Part shown: positions 45,485 to 53,991 of the stretch, one piece after another
Layout: each line of letters opens with the position of its first letter
Position numbering within the stretch: position 1 is the stretch's first letter
NCBI GenBank assembly: GCA_016709145.1
Contig: JADJEK010000005.1
Span: 124,001-188,000 of the forward strand
Length of the DNA stretch: 64,000 bases
Source: Planctomycetota bacterium
GTDB taxonomy: Bacteria > Planctomycetota > B15-G4 > JADJEK01
Direction: 5' to 3'
The notes under the pieces: generated by a model
The model's input: only the letters and a program-made list of their open reading frames with translations
Told to the model about the DNA's origin: nothing
The model's database searches: none
Position numbers and translations under genes: made by a program

Positions 45485-46663
45485 TCAGCGCGGCTGCGTG
45501 GCGGCGCGCGCCGCGAGTTCGGCCGTCCGCGCCGTGTAGTGGCCGAGGGGAGCCCAGAACTCCGGGGTCTGCTCCAGACCGGCGGCGAGAAGAGTCTCGG
45601 TCGGATCGAGGACGTCGATGCCGCGCTCGCGCAGACGCGAGACGAGGCCGTCCCAGTACGCGTGCCCATCGCGTGCAGCGCGTCGCCGCAACGAGCGACC
45701 GTCGGGCAGCACCACGAGCCGGAACCGCGCACCCCGCGCTGCGACGTCGGCGGCGCAGGTCGCGATCAACGCGACGAGCAACCGGCTGACCTCGGACTCG
45801 GGGTCGTCGAGCCATTCGTCGGGGAAGCGTTCGCCGCGTTCGAAACGCGTCAACAGGATCCGGCTGGTCGCGAACGCGTGGGACCAATGCGAGCCGCGCT
45901 TCGCGTAGGCCTGCGGCCAGCGCGCGACGAACGTCTCGAACCGCCCCACGGACTCCGCGAACCCGTCTGCATCCGCGAGCAAGCGCGGCACGACACTGGG
46001 ATCCGCCGCGGGGTTTCGGATCAACCGCACGGACCCGTCGTCGTCGAACCGGAAGCGCGGCTTGAACGAGATCGTGGCATCGTCGTGCCGCAGGACCGGA
46101 CCGTAGAGATTGACCACGCGCAGCGCGGTCGCGGGCACGAAGCAGAGCCAGACCTCGTCGGCCGCGTGCTCGGCGAGGACGACGCGCGCACGCAGCAACG
46201 CTTGGTCGAGGCCGAAGCCCGACACGCCGAAGTTCGAGACGACCCATCCGGTGAGCCGCGCGACCTGCTCGGGGAACGTGTCGGCCGCCGCGACTTCGTC
46301 ACCATGCACGAACGAATCGCCGAACACGAACACGCGCCGCTGGCCGGACTCGCCGGCCGTCGGCGCCACGCGCGCGCCGCGCTCGTCGTAGCGGAACTCG
46401 CCCTCACCACCGGACCGCGGCGGCGCCCAGCCGAGCTCCGCGTCGTGCCGCATCGCGCCGACCAATTCGCCGCGTCCCGCGAGCCACGCCTCGAAACGAC
46501 GCAGGGATTCGATTTGGGAGTCGTTGAACAGCGGCGGATCGAACGGAGCGACGCGCTCACCGCGGAACATGCCGTCGTCGAGCGCGAACACGACGATGGC
46601 GCGATCGATCGCGAGCGCGAGAAGGAGGGGCAACGCGATCAACAAGAGCTTCTTGCGCAGCAT
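45485..46663 (-). CDS. SGNH/GDSL-like hydrolase with N-terminal membrane segment
   Basis: 392 aa. A membrane anchor lies at residues 5-27 (LLLIALPLLLALAIDRAIVV). The nucleophile block is VFVFGDSFVHGDEV (GDSF, serine ~117), followed by GVSGFGLDQ typical of block III. A C-terminal FWAPLGHYTARTAEL may supply the catalytic histidine. Homologues are often cell-surface acylhydrolases or alginate/cellulose O-acetylation partners; the substrate is unknown. The ATG at 46663 lies only 10 nt from the inner end of the MITE at 46674, with no good ribosome site in the remaining bases, so the element may have replaced the native leader. Confidence 0.8.
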   Translation of the reverse strand: MLRKKLLLIALPLLLALAIDRAIVVFALDDGMFRGERVAPFDPPLFNDSQIESLRRFEAWLAGRGELVGAMRHDAELGWAPPRSGGEGEFRYDERGARVAPTAGESGQRRVFVFGDSFVHGDEVAAADTFPEQVARLTGWVVSNFGVSGFGLDQALLRARVVLAEHAADEVWLCFVPATALRVVNLYGPVLRHDDATISFKPRFRFDDDGSVRLIRNPAADPSVVPRLLADADGFAESVGRFETFVARWPQAYAKRGSHWSHAFATSRILLTRFERGERFPDEWLDDPESEVSRLLVALIATCAADVAARGARFRLVVLPDGRSLRRRAARDGHAYWDGLVSRLRERGIDVLDPTETLLAAGLEQTPEFWAPLGHYTARTAELAARAATQPR

Positions 46664-46673
46664 CGCGGCAGCC

Positions 46674-46839
46674 TAACAGCCTGTTGAAAGAGACTGCCGG
46701 CACTCGGCCGGCTGCGAACGAGCAGGGCTTCGTTGCGCCTCCTCACCGTATCTCTCCGTCGATACACCTCGTCGGCGCGCCTCGCCGTGCTCGTTCTCGC
46801 TCGCCCGTCTCCTCGGCAGACTCTTTCAACAGGCTGTTA
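46674..46839. mobile_element. 166-bp MITE-like element with terminal inverted repeats
   Basis: The ends are TAACAGCCTGTTGAAAGAG and its inverse complement, paired over 26 bases with one mismatch. The outermost TA on both sides could be the 2-bp target duplication typical of IS630/Tc1-mariner elements; this makes the true inverted repeat start with ACAGCC. The ~110-bp interior encodes nothing. It lies between the GDSL-like gene start and a decayed gene. No related transposase is in the window, so it must be non-autonomous. Confidence 0.85.
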
Positions 46840-47477
46840 CGCGTCGATCTCGATTCCGGTCGCTCCGCGAGACGGTGGGGCGAGCTGTCGCGACAGGCGC
46901 GAACCGTTCCGCGTCGAAGTCGGCACCGACGACCGCGCGGTTGCGTGCGGCTTCCCGAATCAGAACCAGGGCGGCGCGGCGTTCATCAAGATCGATCCGT
47001 CGGGCAACTTGGTGTGGTCGAACCTCGACGCCGATGGCCCGTCGTTCGCGCCGCTGCTGCACGCGCAACTCGCGCTCGATGCGTCGAACGACGCCTACCT
47101 CGCCGCCGGAACGCTGTTCGCGATGGCGATCTTCAAGGTCGACTCCGACGACACGTCGGCGTGGACGCACACGAACTCTGGCAGCTACACGACGGGATTC
47201 GCGTTATCGCTGCACGACGACAGCGTGTTCGTCGTCGGCGGTCAGGCCGCGCGCTTCGTCGACGCAGCCGATCTACTAGTAGATCCCGACCAGGTGTCCG
47301 AGGCGGCGGCAGCCGCTCGCGCTGACGATCACGGACGCGGCGCCGAATCCGCTCGCGGCGCTCGTCCTCGGAGAGTCGGAGATCGACTTGCCTGCGTTCG
47401 GCGGCACGTGGATCGCGGACGTCGGCGCGCCGGCGAACTTCGCGGCCACGAACGGCGTGCGAGCGCCGACGCCGTGA
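46840..47477 (+). pseudogene. Degraded remnants of a secreted beta-propeller-like protein
   Basis: Two unrelated-frame fragments lie directly after the MITE. The first (about 46900-47265) encodes VEVGTDDRAVACGFPNQNQG and NLVWSNLDADGPSFAPLLHA, SBBP/delta-60-like propeller residues, with no start codon and no signal peptide. After a perfect 16-bp palindrome (GATCTACTAGTAGATC, 47270-47285) with an in-frame stop in the second frame, a further fragment (about 47319-47477) encodes ALVLGESEIDLPAFGGTW and ends in TPTGA. This is the beginning of the common C-terminal secreted module. It is probably one truncated gene or two pieces joined by deletion. The region 47478-47624 holds nothing identifiable except the ribosome site of the next gene. 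Confidence 0.65.
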
Positions 47478-47624
47478 GGCAGGGAACTCAAGATCGCACC
47501 GCGCCACGCTCCCCGGAGCGCGGCACGGCGCGATCGTTCGTCGTCTCCGCAGACCCTGGCACACCGCTCGCTGGTCCCGCGACAATCCCGGTCGATGCGC
47601 GGCCGCGACAGCCCGGAGCCTCCG

Positions 47625-48452
47625 ATGCGCCCATCGATCGTCCCATTCGCCGTTCGCGCCACGATTTGTGTCGCGGCTGGTGTCGTACTCGCTCGAGTGC
47701 CGCTGGTCGCGTCGAGCGGTGAGACCGCGTGGCCGTACTCGCAGAACGTTCCCGCGACGTTGCGGTTCTCGTGCGCGGCGTCCTCGGACCGTGACGAAGA
47801 CGCCCGCTTCGACGAGCTCACGCGCAAGGACACGCGACCCGAGCAACGACTCGCGGCCGCGATCGCGCTATGGCGCGGCCATAGCCGGCCGCACGCAAGT
47901 GACGTCTTGCGCTTCATCGCCGACGAGCCGCCGGGCGGCGCCGCCTACCGCGCGTTCGTCCGCGAGGTCGACGCCGACTTGCGCCCGGAGCGCCTCGCAC
48001 AAGCGCTTCGCGACGGCGATTACGCTTGGGCAGCGTGGCTCGCGTTCCTGCGTCCGGACCCCGCGTGCGTGCCGGCGCTACAAGACGGCTTGACTCGCTA
48101 CCCGGAGCATCGCGTCGCGACGATGTTTGCCCTCGGCAACTCCGGGGACGAACGTGCACTCGGTCCGTTGCTCGAGGCGCTCGGCGACTCCGACGCCCAG
48201 ATCGCGGGTGCCGCGGCCAGCGGACTCGGTTTCCTCGGCGACTCGAGTGCCGAGCTCGCGTTGATCGACGCGCTCGACCGCGACTCGAGTTGGGTGCAGC
48301 TCCACGCCGCGAAGGCGCTCGGTCGGGTCGGCGGCGCTGCGGCCCGCGCGGCGCTCGAGGAGTTCGTGAAACGCGATCTCGGCGGCGGCGGACCGAGCCT
48401 TCGCGAGGTCGCGGATCGCGCCCTCGAGTCGCTGCACGCGCGAGACCGCTGA
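47625..48452 (+). CDS. HEAT-repeat protein, exported
   Basis: 275 aa. The N-terminal hydrophobic stretch (IVPFAVRATICVAAGVVLA) looks like a signal peptide or anchor. Residues 130-265 contain at least four HEAT/PBS-lyase-like repeats (ATMFALGNSGDERALGPLLE, AAASGLGFLGDSSAELALID, AAKALGRVGGAAARAALEE). Such repeats form curved scaffolds for protein binding. The ATG at 47625 has GGAG 7 nt upstream. It is convergent with the large FG-GAP gene (142 nt). No catalytic residues are seen. Confidence 0.8.
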   Translation: MRPSIVPFAVRATICVAAGVVLARVPLVASSGETAWPYSQNVPATLRFSCAASSDRDEDARFDELTRKDTRPEQRLAAAIALWRGHSRPHASDVLRFIADEPPGGAAYRAFVREVDADLRPERLAQALRDGDYAWAAWLAFLRPDPACVPALQDGLTRYPEHRVATMFALGNSGDERALGPLLEALGDSDAQIAGAAASGLGFLGDSSAELALIDALDRDSSWVQLHAAKALGRVGGAAARAALEEFVKRDLGGGGPSLREVADRALESLHARDR

Positions 48453-48594
48453 CCGGTCGGTCGGCCTCGGTCGCGGGGGGCTTCGGCGATCCGGCACCAG
48501 TGTCGCCAGTGGATGTTCGAAGTCCCGCGCGACCGAGGTCAGCCGCCGAGGCACCGGCCACCGAGTTCGCCCCGGTGGACCGGCACCCCACTGC

Positions 48595-51147
48595 TCACGT
48601 CCCGAACGACATCTCGAGGCCTTTGGTCTGCGCGGTCTGCAAGAACCCGCCCGCGCCCGGATCGACGAACACCGCTTGCGCATCGAGCACGATTCCCGCG
48701 AACGCGGGCACCGACGGCAGGCTCAGCGGCAACGCGATCCGACCGGCAAGGTCGAGCGGCGGGAGCACGAGCGTCAGTTGCGGCAGCACGTTCAACGTGC
48801 CACCGTCGAACGCCAGCGCCACGCGTTGCGAGCCGATGAAGAGCACCGGCACGGCTCCCGCGAGACCCGACTGGATTCGCAGTCCGAACGGAGCTCCGAG
48901 GATCGGCGCACCGAGCACGCCCAGCGTGGGCTCGCCGTGAGTGCCCGGCTTCCCGGCGCCGTAGATCTCGATTCCGGCGGCGCCGTCCTGCGCGCGCGCG
49001 ATCGCGAGTTCGACGCTGTCGCCGGCGCTGACGACGTCGAGGTGCCCGTCTGCGTCGACGTCCATCACCGCGAAGTCGGAGCCCATGCACGCGAAGGTCC
49101 CCCGCGGCGTGAACGAGCCGTCGTAGCGCCCCGAGAACACGGCGAGGACTTGTTGCGTCGTCGCGAGCGCGACGAGGTCGAGCCAACCGTCGAAGTCGAC
49201 GTCGACCGCGCGCAGTCGCGTCAGGTCACCGTTCGATTGCGTGAGCGGCAGGGTGTCGTGCAGGCTGAAGCTCGATCCCTGGCCACGCAGGACCTGGATC
49301 GTGCGCGTGTGCGGCGAAGCGACCGCGGCATCGACCAGTCCATCGTCGTCGAAGTCCCCGAGCGCGAGTCCGACGGCCGAGACTCCGAGCGCGGTCGAAC
49401 TCGCGAGCGCGAGCGAGCCACCGGGCCCGCCCGTGAACACTGTGACGAACGCGTTCGTGACCGGGTGCGTCATGCTGGTCGCGACCACGTCGAGCCAACC
49501 GTCCCCGTTCACGTCGTCGATCGCGACGTCGCGGAACGCGAGCGGCAACGGCAGCGTCGCGCCGAGCGAGAACCCCGCTGGAGTCCCGCGCAAGATCGTC
49601 ACTCCCATTCCCGAGTTCGCGCAGATCGCCGCGTCGAGCCGCCCATCGTGATCGAGGTCGCCGAGCGCCATGCGATCGGCGAGGAAGCCGAAGCCGGGCT
49701 GGATCGTCGCCGTGATCGAAGTGCGCTGCACGAGCGTCCCACCGACGTCGTCGAATCGCGTGACGTCGAACCACGAGCGCACGAACACGTCGAGGTCGCC
49801 ATCGAGATCCGCGTCGGCCGTGAGGATGCGCGCGCTCGCCGAAGGAAGCAGCGCGAACGCGGTCGCGGGCCCGAATGCGCCGGCAGTGTTCGTGGCCAGC
49901 GCCAGAGCGTTCCCCGACGCACTCCCCATCACGAGATCGAGATCGCCATCCGCGTCGAGATCGAGCGGAGCGACCACGGGCGAGTTCGGCACCGCAGCGG
50001 CGTCGAACGTCAGATCCGGATCGGCGTTCAGCACGTCCATGCGCACCAATGCGTGCAGGCTGCCGCGATCGGTGATGAGGTCGGCCGCGCCATCGAGGTC
50101 GAAGTCGACGAGCGCGCCGGGGGACGGATCGAAGCTCGGCTGACTCGCGAGGACGGCGAATCCCGTCGGCGTCGCGGCCGAGCTCAGGAACACGAGTCGA
50201 TGTCCGGCGTTCGACCACACGGACGTCGCGAACTCGGGCCGACCGTCGTGGTCGACGTCGAAGACGCCGGCGTCGACGAAGCGTCCGAGCGTGGCGCCGG
50301 GTACGAGCGCCGCCGGACTCATCGCCGAGAACTCGGCGAACGTCGGTCCGGACGTGGGTGTCGACACGTTGCGCAGGAGCACGATCTGTTCGTTCGTCGA
50401 GTCGAGTGACCCGACCACAAGATCGAGTCGCCCATCCTGATCGAAGTCCGCAAGCGCACGCGGCGCTTGCTCGAGCCCGATCAGGCTCGTCGGTCGGACC
50501 GTGTCCGTCAGTGCTCCGGTCCCCAGATTCACCGCGACCGCGATCCCACCCGGAGCCACACCTTCGAAGCGACCACCGGCCGCGTCGAGGTCGCCATCGC
50601 CATCGAGATCCCCGACGTGGGTCAAAGACCGGACGGTCAGGTCCTTGGCCGAAACGGGCCCGACCGTGAACGCGCCAAGTCCATTACCGACCAACACGAC
50701 GTAGTTGTCGTTCGTGATCCCGAGGAGATCGACGACTCCATCGCCCGTGAAGTCGCCGGGTTGAAGGTAGTACGGGGCGTACAGCAGCGGAGCGTTCGTC
50801 GTGATCGTCGCGACACCGCTCGGCCCGACGCGGATCAGCATGAGCTGCGACGGTGAGCAGCACGTCTGGACCATGGCCTCGAACGCTCCGTCGCCGTCGA
50901 CGTCGATCGGCGCGCTCAAGAAGTGCCCCACCGCGAACGACAGCGTGTTGCGCTGCACGAAGCCACCGAACCCGTCGCCGAGGAACAGCGTGACCGTGTT
51001 CGTTTCGAAGTCGGTGGCGAGCCGATCGAGCAGTCCATCCCCATCGAAGTCGGCGACCAAACCGCTCGCGCCTTCCGTGGCGCGGGCAGGGAGGATGTCG
51101 ACCGATTGCGCGAGGGCGAACGAGGACACAAGGACGGCGAGAATCAT
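48595..51147 (-). CDS. FG-GAP/VCBS repeat protein with 14 repeats, exported
   Basis: 850 aa. A short signal peptide ends ALAQ at residue 14. I count about fourteen DxDxDGxxD calcium-binding repeats between residues 30 and 715 (DFDGDGLLDRLATD, DFTGDGVVDLLGI, DLDADGDLDLVMG, DVNGDGWLDVVAT and others), enough for two seven-bladed propellers. The last ~130 residues (from IEIYGAGKPGTHGEP) are the C-terminal module shared with other secreted proteins here. GGAGG lies 6 nt before the ATG at 51147. The role is unknown; probably extracellular or surface binding. Its upstream neighbour is repeat B2 across a 92-nt leader plus spacer. Confidence 0.88.
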   Translation of the reverse strand: MILAVLVSSFALAQSVDILPARATEGASGLVADFDGDGLLDRLATDFETNTVTLFLGDGFGGFVQRNTLSFAVGHFLSAPIDVDGDGAFEAMVQTCCSPSQLMLIRVGPSGVATITTNAPLLYAPYYLQPGDFTGDGVVDLLGITNDNYVVLVGNGLGAFTVGPVSAKDLTVRSLTHVGDLDGDGDLDAAGGRFEGVAPGGIAVAVNLGTGALTDTVRPTSLIGLEQAPRALADFDQDGRLDLVVGSLDSTNEQIVLLRNVSTPTSGPTFAEFSAMSPAALVPGATLGRFVDAGVFDVDHDGRPEFATSVWSNAGHRLVFLSSAATPTGFAVLASQPSFDPSPGALVDFDLDGAADLITDRGSLHALVRMDVLNADPDLTFDAAAVPNSPVVAPLDLDADGDLDLVMGSASGNALALATNTAGAFGPATAFALLPSASARILTADADLDGDLDVFVRSWFDVTRFDDVGGTLVQRTSITATIQPGFGFLADRMALGDLDHDGRLDAAICANSGMGVTILRGTPAGFSLGATLPLPLAFRDVAIDDVNGDGWLDVVATSMTHPVTNAFVTVFTGGPGGSLALASSTALGVSAVGLALGDFDDDGLVDAAVASPHTRTIQVLRGQGSSFSLHDTLPLTQSNGDLTRLRAVDVDFDGWLDLVALATTQQVLAVFSGRYDGSFTPRGTFACMGSDFAVMDVDADGHLDVVSAGDSVELAIARAQDGAAGIEIYGAGKPGTHGEPTLGVLGAPILGAPFGLRIQSGLAGAVPVLFIGSQRVALAFDGGTLNVLPQLTLVLPPLDLAGRIALPLSLPSVPAFAGIVLDAQAVFVDPGAGGFLQTAQTKGLEMSFGT

Positions 51148-51366
51148 GGGTGCCTCCAGGATCGCACGACGGGAGACGATTCGCGCCAGAAGTTCCGATT
51201 CGGTGACGCAAGCAGGTTCAGGAGACGCGTCCGGTCACCGTTCGGTGCTCATGGCGAGCCGCAGGGCAAGGGAGTGGAAGCACGGGCCGGGCCGAACGAA
51301 ACGTCCCGACGTCCCCGGCCAGAAGCCGAACTTCGAATGCCATCGCGGAAGAACGCCAGCGCCCCA

Positions 51367-51534
51367 GCCCGGGTGACGGCCCGGGTGCTGGCCCGGGTGA
51401 CCGCCCGGGTGGCGGCCCGGGTGACCGCCCGGGTGGCGGCCCGGGTGACCGCCCGGGTGGCGGCCCGGGTGACCGCCCGGGTGGCGGCCCGGGTGACCGC
51501 CCGGGTGGCAGCCCGGGTGACGGCCCGGGTGGCG
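51367..51534. repeat. 12-bp minisatellite, 14 units
   Basis: Fourteen consecutive copies of GCCCGGGTGNCN, alternating mainly between GACC and GGCG endings, giving a higher-order 24-bp period. It forms the distal end of element B2. B1 has only about three related units at the corresponding place, so copy number has changed. Its open frames encode only Arg-Val-Thr-Ala repeats and are not genes. Confidence 0.92.
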
Positions 51535-52055
51535 GCCCGGGCCCGGGGCGGCGGGTGGCCGGGCCCGGGCCTCGTCCTGCACCCATCCACGGTCCGTCGC
51601 GACCTTCGGTCGCGACGGCTCCTCGTACTCCCACAGAACGCGGGCTTCGCCCGCGAAACCCAAAAGGCAAGCGGCCGCCCGCGGCCGCATCCCCAAGAAG
51701 AAGGCCCCCACATCCACGAAATCTCCCTCCGGCCCCTTCGCGGCAAGCCCCTGCCCATCCCAAAACCAATCCCCGTCAGCCGCGCGACGGCCCCTCGCTT
51801 CGCGCGCCAGCCACCCGCGCGCGGCATCCCGTGGGCGGACGCCGCCAAAGGACTCCAAGACCACCCGCCCCCTTCGGGGGCGGGCGCGGCAACCCCAAAC
51901 AGCACCCCCATCAAGCGCGCGGTCTGCGCTTCGAGGGGGCCGTCGCGCGGACCAAAGTCCCGTTCCTTCACTCCCTCGACGTAGTCCTGCGGTTCCAAGG
52001 CGCGGGGGTCCATGGGGCCGCCGCCCTGCGGCCCCATGGTGCCGGCCGCACAGGC
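51367..52055 (-). repeat. Repeat element B2, abutting the elbB stop codon
   Basis: Minus-strand copy of family B; GCCTGTGCGGCCGG follows the TAG of elbB directly. Long blocks align with B1 for ~500 bp. The long-range stem pairs 51932-51950 with 51780-51797. Hairpins lie at 51864-51884 (9-bp stem; different sequence from the B1 stem but the same position) and 51594-51618 (11-bp stem, same stem as B1, different loop). The element runs into the 12-bp minisatellite at its far end. The 219 nt between 51148 and 51366 show nothing else recognisable. Confidence 0.83.
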
Positions 52056-52703
52056 CTACCGCGTGATCACTCGCACCAACTTCTCGATCCCGACGGCCGC
52101 CTCGCCGATGCTCTTCGCGAGCATGTACGCAGGCGTCGACACGATGTGGTGATCCTGATCGACGCAGATCTGATCGACACCGCACTTCAAGTGCTTCGCG
52201 CCGGTGGACTCGACGCGCTTCGCCGTCGCGGGGTCGTCGCCGATCGTGACACTCACTCCGTCCTTGCCGAACAGGTGCGCGACGATGACCGGGGCGATGC
52301 AGATTGCGCCGATCGGCTTGTTCTCGCGCTTCATCGCGACGAGGAACTTCTCGACGTCCTTGTTCACGGTCCACGGGTCCTTGCCCGCGGCGAACGTGCT
52401 CAGGTTCTTCGCGGCGCCGTAGCCGCCGGGCAGCACCACCGCGTCGAAGTCCGACGCTCTCAGCGTCGCGAGGTCGACGATGTTGCCGCGCGCGATGCGG
52501 GCCGACTCGACCAGCACGTTGCGCTTGTCCGTACTCGGCGCGCCCTTCTTGTGGTCGACGGTGTGCATCTGTTCGACGTTGGGCGCCGCGCACGTCACCT
52601 TGGCCTCGGCGCGATCGAGCGCGAGCAGGGTCAACACCGATTCATGGATCTCGGCACCGTCGAGGAACCCACAACCGGACAGGATCACGGCGACGCGCGT
52701 CAT
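52056..52703 (-). CDS. elbB: Isoprenoid biosynthesis glyoxalase ElbB-like, DJ-1/PfpI family
   Basis: 215 aa, the normal length for ElbB. The start MTRVAVILSGCGFLDGAEIH and the GGYGAAKNLSTFA and CIAPVI segments are typical. The nucleophile cysteine is C135 in GAICIAP. E. coli ElbB has glyoxalase III-like activity on dicarbonyls; the isoprenoid link is historical. It is cytoplasmic. It is divergent from the ferredoxin gene (173 nt). Its TAG is directly followed by repeat element B2. Confidence 0.93.
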   Translation of the reverse strand: MTRVAVILSGCGFLDGAEIHESVLTLLALDRAEAKVTCAAPNVEQMHTVDHKKGAPSTDKRNVLVESARIARGNIVDLATLRASDFDAVVLPGGYGAAKNLSTFAAGKDPWTVNKDVEKFLVAMKRENKPIGAICIAPVIVAHLFGKDGVSVTIGDDPATAKRVESTGAKHLKCGVDQICVDQDHHIVSTPAYMLAKSIGEAAVGIEKLVRVITR

Positions 52704-52876
52704 GGCGATGCTCCGAGTTCGTGCAAAGACCGCAGCAGTGTAGATGCGACCGCACGCCGTGCCATCCTGCGCGCCGACACGACTCGTGGTGACGCCGCGG
52801 AATCGGCGCGATCACCACGGGTCACGGGCGAGAACCCACCGCTTCCGGCCGCCGCGCGCAGTGCTATCTTCCCGCG

Positions 52877-53224
52877 ATGAATCCGTTCCGCCGACACTTC
52901 CTCGTGTGCATCACGAATCGCCCGCCGAGCGTGCAGCACTCGTGCGGCGCGCGCGGAGCGACCGAACTGCTGGCCGCGATGCAAAAGGCTGCGGACCGCA
53001 AAGGCCTGCGCGAACTGTTCGGCACCGCCGTGACCGGCACGACGTGCCTCGGCCTTTGCGAGACCGGACCGAACGTCGTCGTCTACCCCGAGAACCTCTG
53101 GTACGGCGGCGTCCAACCCGAGAACGCGCGCGAGATCATCGAGTCGCACGGCGTCGAAGGCGTCGCCGTCGCGCGCTTGCTCCATCCTGACGTCGATCGC
53201 GATGCCTCGGAGAACGCATCGTGA
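52877..53224 (+). CDS. Thioredoxin-like [2Fe-2S] ferredoxin
   Basis: 115 aa. The short start FLVCITNRPPSVQHSCGARG, the GTTCLGLCETGPNVVVYP block and NLWYGGVQPENAREIIESH are characteristic of thioredoxin-fold 2Fe-2S proteins; the cluster ligands are expected among C10, the CGARG cysteine and the CLGLC pair. It is an electron carrier in the cytoplasm. It overlaps the next gene by GTGA and heads a coupled set with Nth and SOD, suggesting redox-stress function. Confidence 0.9.
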   Translation: MNPFRRHFLVCITNRPPSVQHSCGARGATELLAAMQKAADRKGLRELFGTAVTGTTCLGLCETGPNVVVYPENLWYGGVQPENAREIIESHGVEGVAVARLLHPDVDRDASENAS

Positions 53225-53991
53225 AGGCCGCCCGCACGCGAAGCGCGTCGGCGTCCGGTGCGAGCACGCCCGCGCGCGTCCGCATCCCGGCGATCCTCGA
53301 GCGCCTCCATCGCGAGTTCCCCGACGCCAAGTGCGCGCTCGATCACGGCTCGCCGTTGGAGTTGTTGGTCGCGACCGTCCTGTCCGCGCAGTGCACCGAC
53401 GCACGCGTGAACAAGGTCACGCCGGATCTGTTCGCGAAGTACAAGACGGCGGCCGACTACGCCGCGGCGAAGCCCGGTGAGCTCGAGGACGACATCCGTT
53501 CGACCGGCTTCTTCAACAACAAGGCGAAGAGTCTGCGTGGCCTCGGCGCCGCGATCCGCGATCGCTTCGGCGGTGAAGTTCCGCGCACGATGGACGACCT
53601 GCTGACGCTGCCCGGAGTCGCGCGCAAGACCGCGAACTGTGTGCTCGGCAACGCGTACGGCATCGCGGTCGGCGTCGTGGTCGACACGCACGTGTTCCGG
53701 CTGTCGCATCGACTCGGCCTGTCCGCTGGCAAGAACCCGGAAAAGGTCGAGGACGACCTCATCGACCTGGTGCCGCGCTCCGAGTGGATCGACGTCAGCC
53801 ACCTGTTGATCCTGCATGGACGCAAGACCTGCGATGCGCGCAAGCCGAAGTGCGGCGCGTGCGTGCTCGAGGATCTCTGCCCCTCCGCCGAACCCGCCGC
53901 AGCATCGGTCGGTGCGAGCGCTCGTCCTGCGCAACCCTCTCGTGTGAACCTTCGCAAAGGCAATCCCAAGAAGACGGAGACTCGACGATGA
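53221..53991 (+). CDS. nth: Endonuclease III (DNA glycosylase/AP lyase)
   Basis: 256 aa; E. coli Nth is about 211, and the extra residues are an N-terminal ~20-residue basic stretch and a C-terminal low-complexity tail. The helix-hairpin-helix is LPGVARKTANCVL with catalytic K136, followed by D155 in VVDTHVFRL. The 4Fe-4S cluster cysteines have the exact C-x6-C-x2-C-x5-C spacing (C204, C211, C214, C220). It removes oxidised pyrimidines. The start is a GTG overlapping the ferredoxin stop; the end overlaps sod by ATGA. Confidence 0.95.
   Translation: MKAARTRSASASGASTPARVRIPAILERLHREFPDAKCALDHGSPLELLVATVLSAQCTDARVNKVTPDLFAKYKTAADYAAAKPGELEDDIRSTGFFNNKAKSLRGLGAAIRDRFGGEVPRTMDDLLTLPGVARKTANCVLGNAYGIAVGVVVDTHVFRLSHRLGLSAGKNPEKVEDDLIDLVPRSEWIDVSHLLILHGRKTCDARKPKCGACVLEDLCPSAEPAAASVGASARPAQPSRVNLRKGNPKKTETRR

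Noticed and set aside
46674..46839. Remnant of a full insertion sequence
   Set aside because: The ~110-bp interior has no transposase fragment; a MITE is the simpler reading.
51367..51534. Possible CRISPR array
   Set aside because: The units are contiguous 12-mers with no unique spacers and no cas genes nearby; it is a minisatellite.
51249..52037. Open frames inside element B2 with partial similarity to frames in B1
   Set aside because: Similarity follows from the DNA repeat; codons are not conserved preferentially, and the products are Gly/Arg/Pro-rich without domains.
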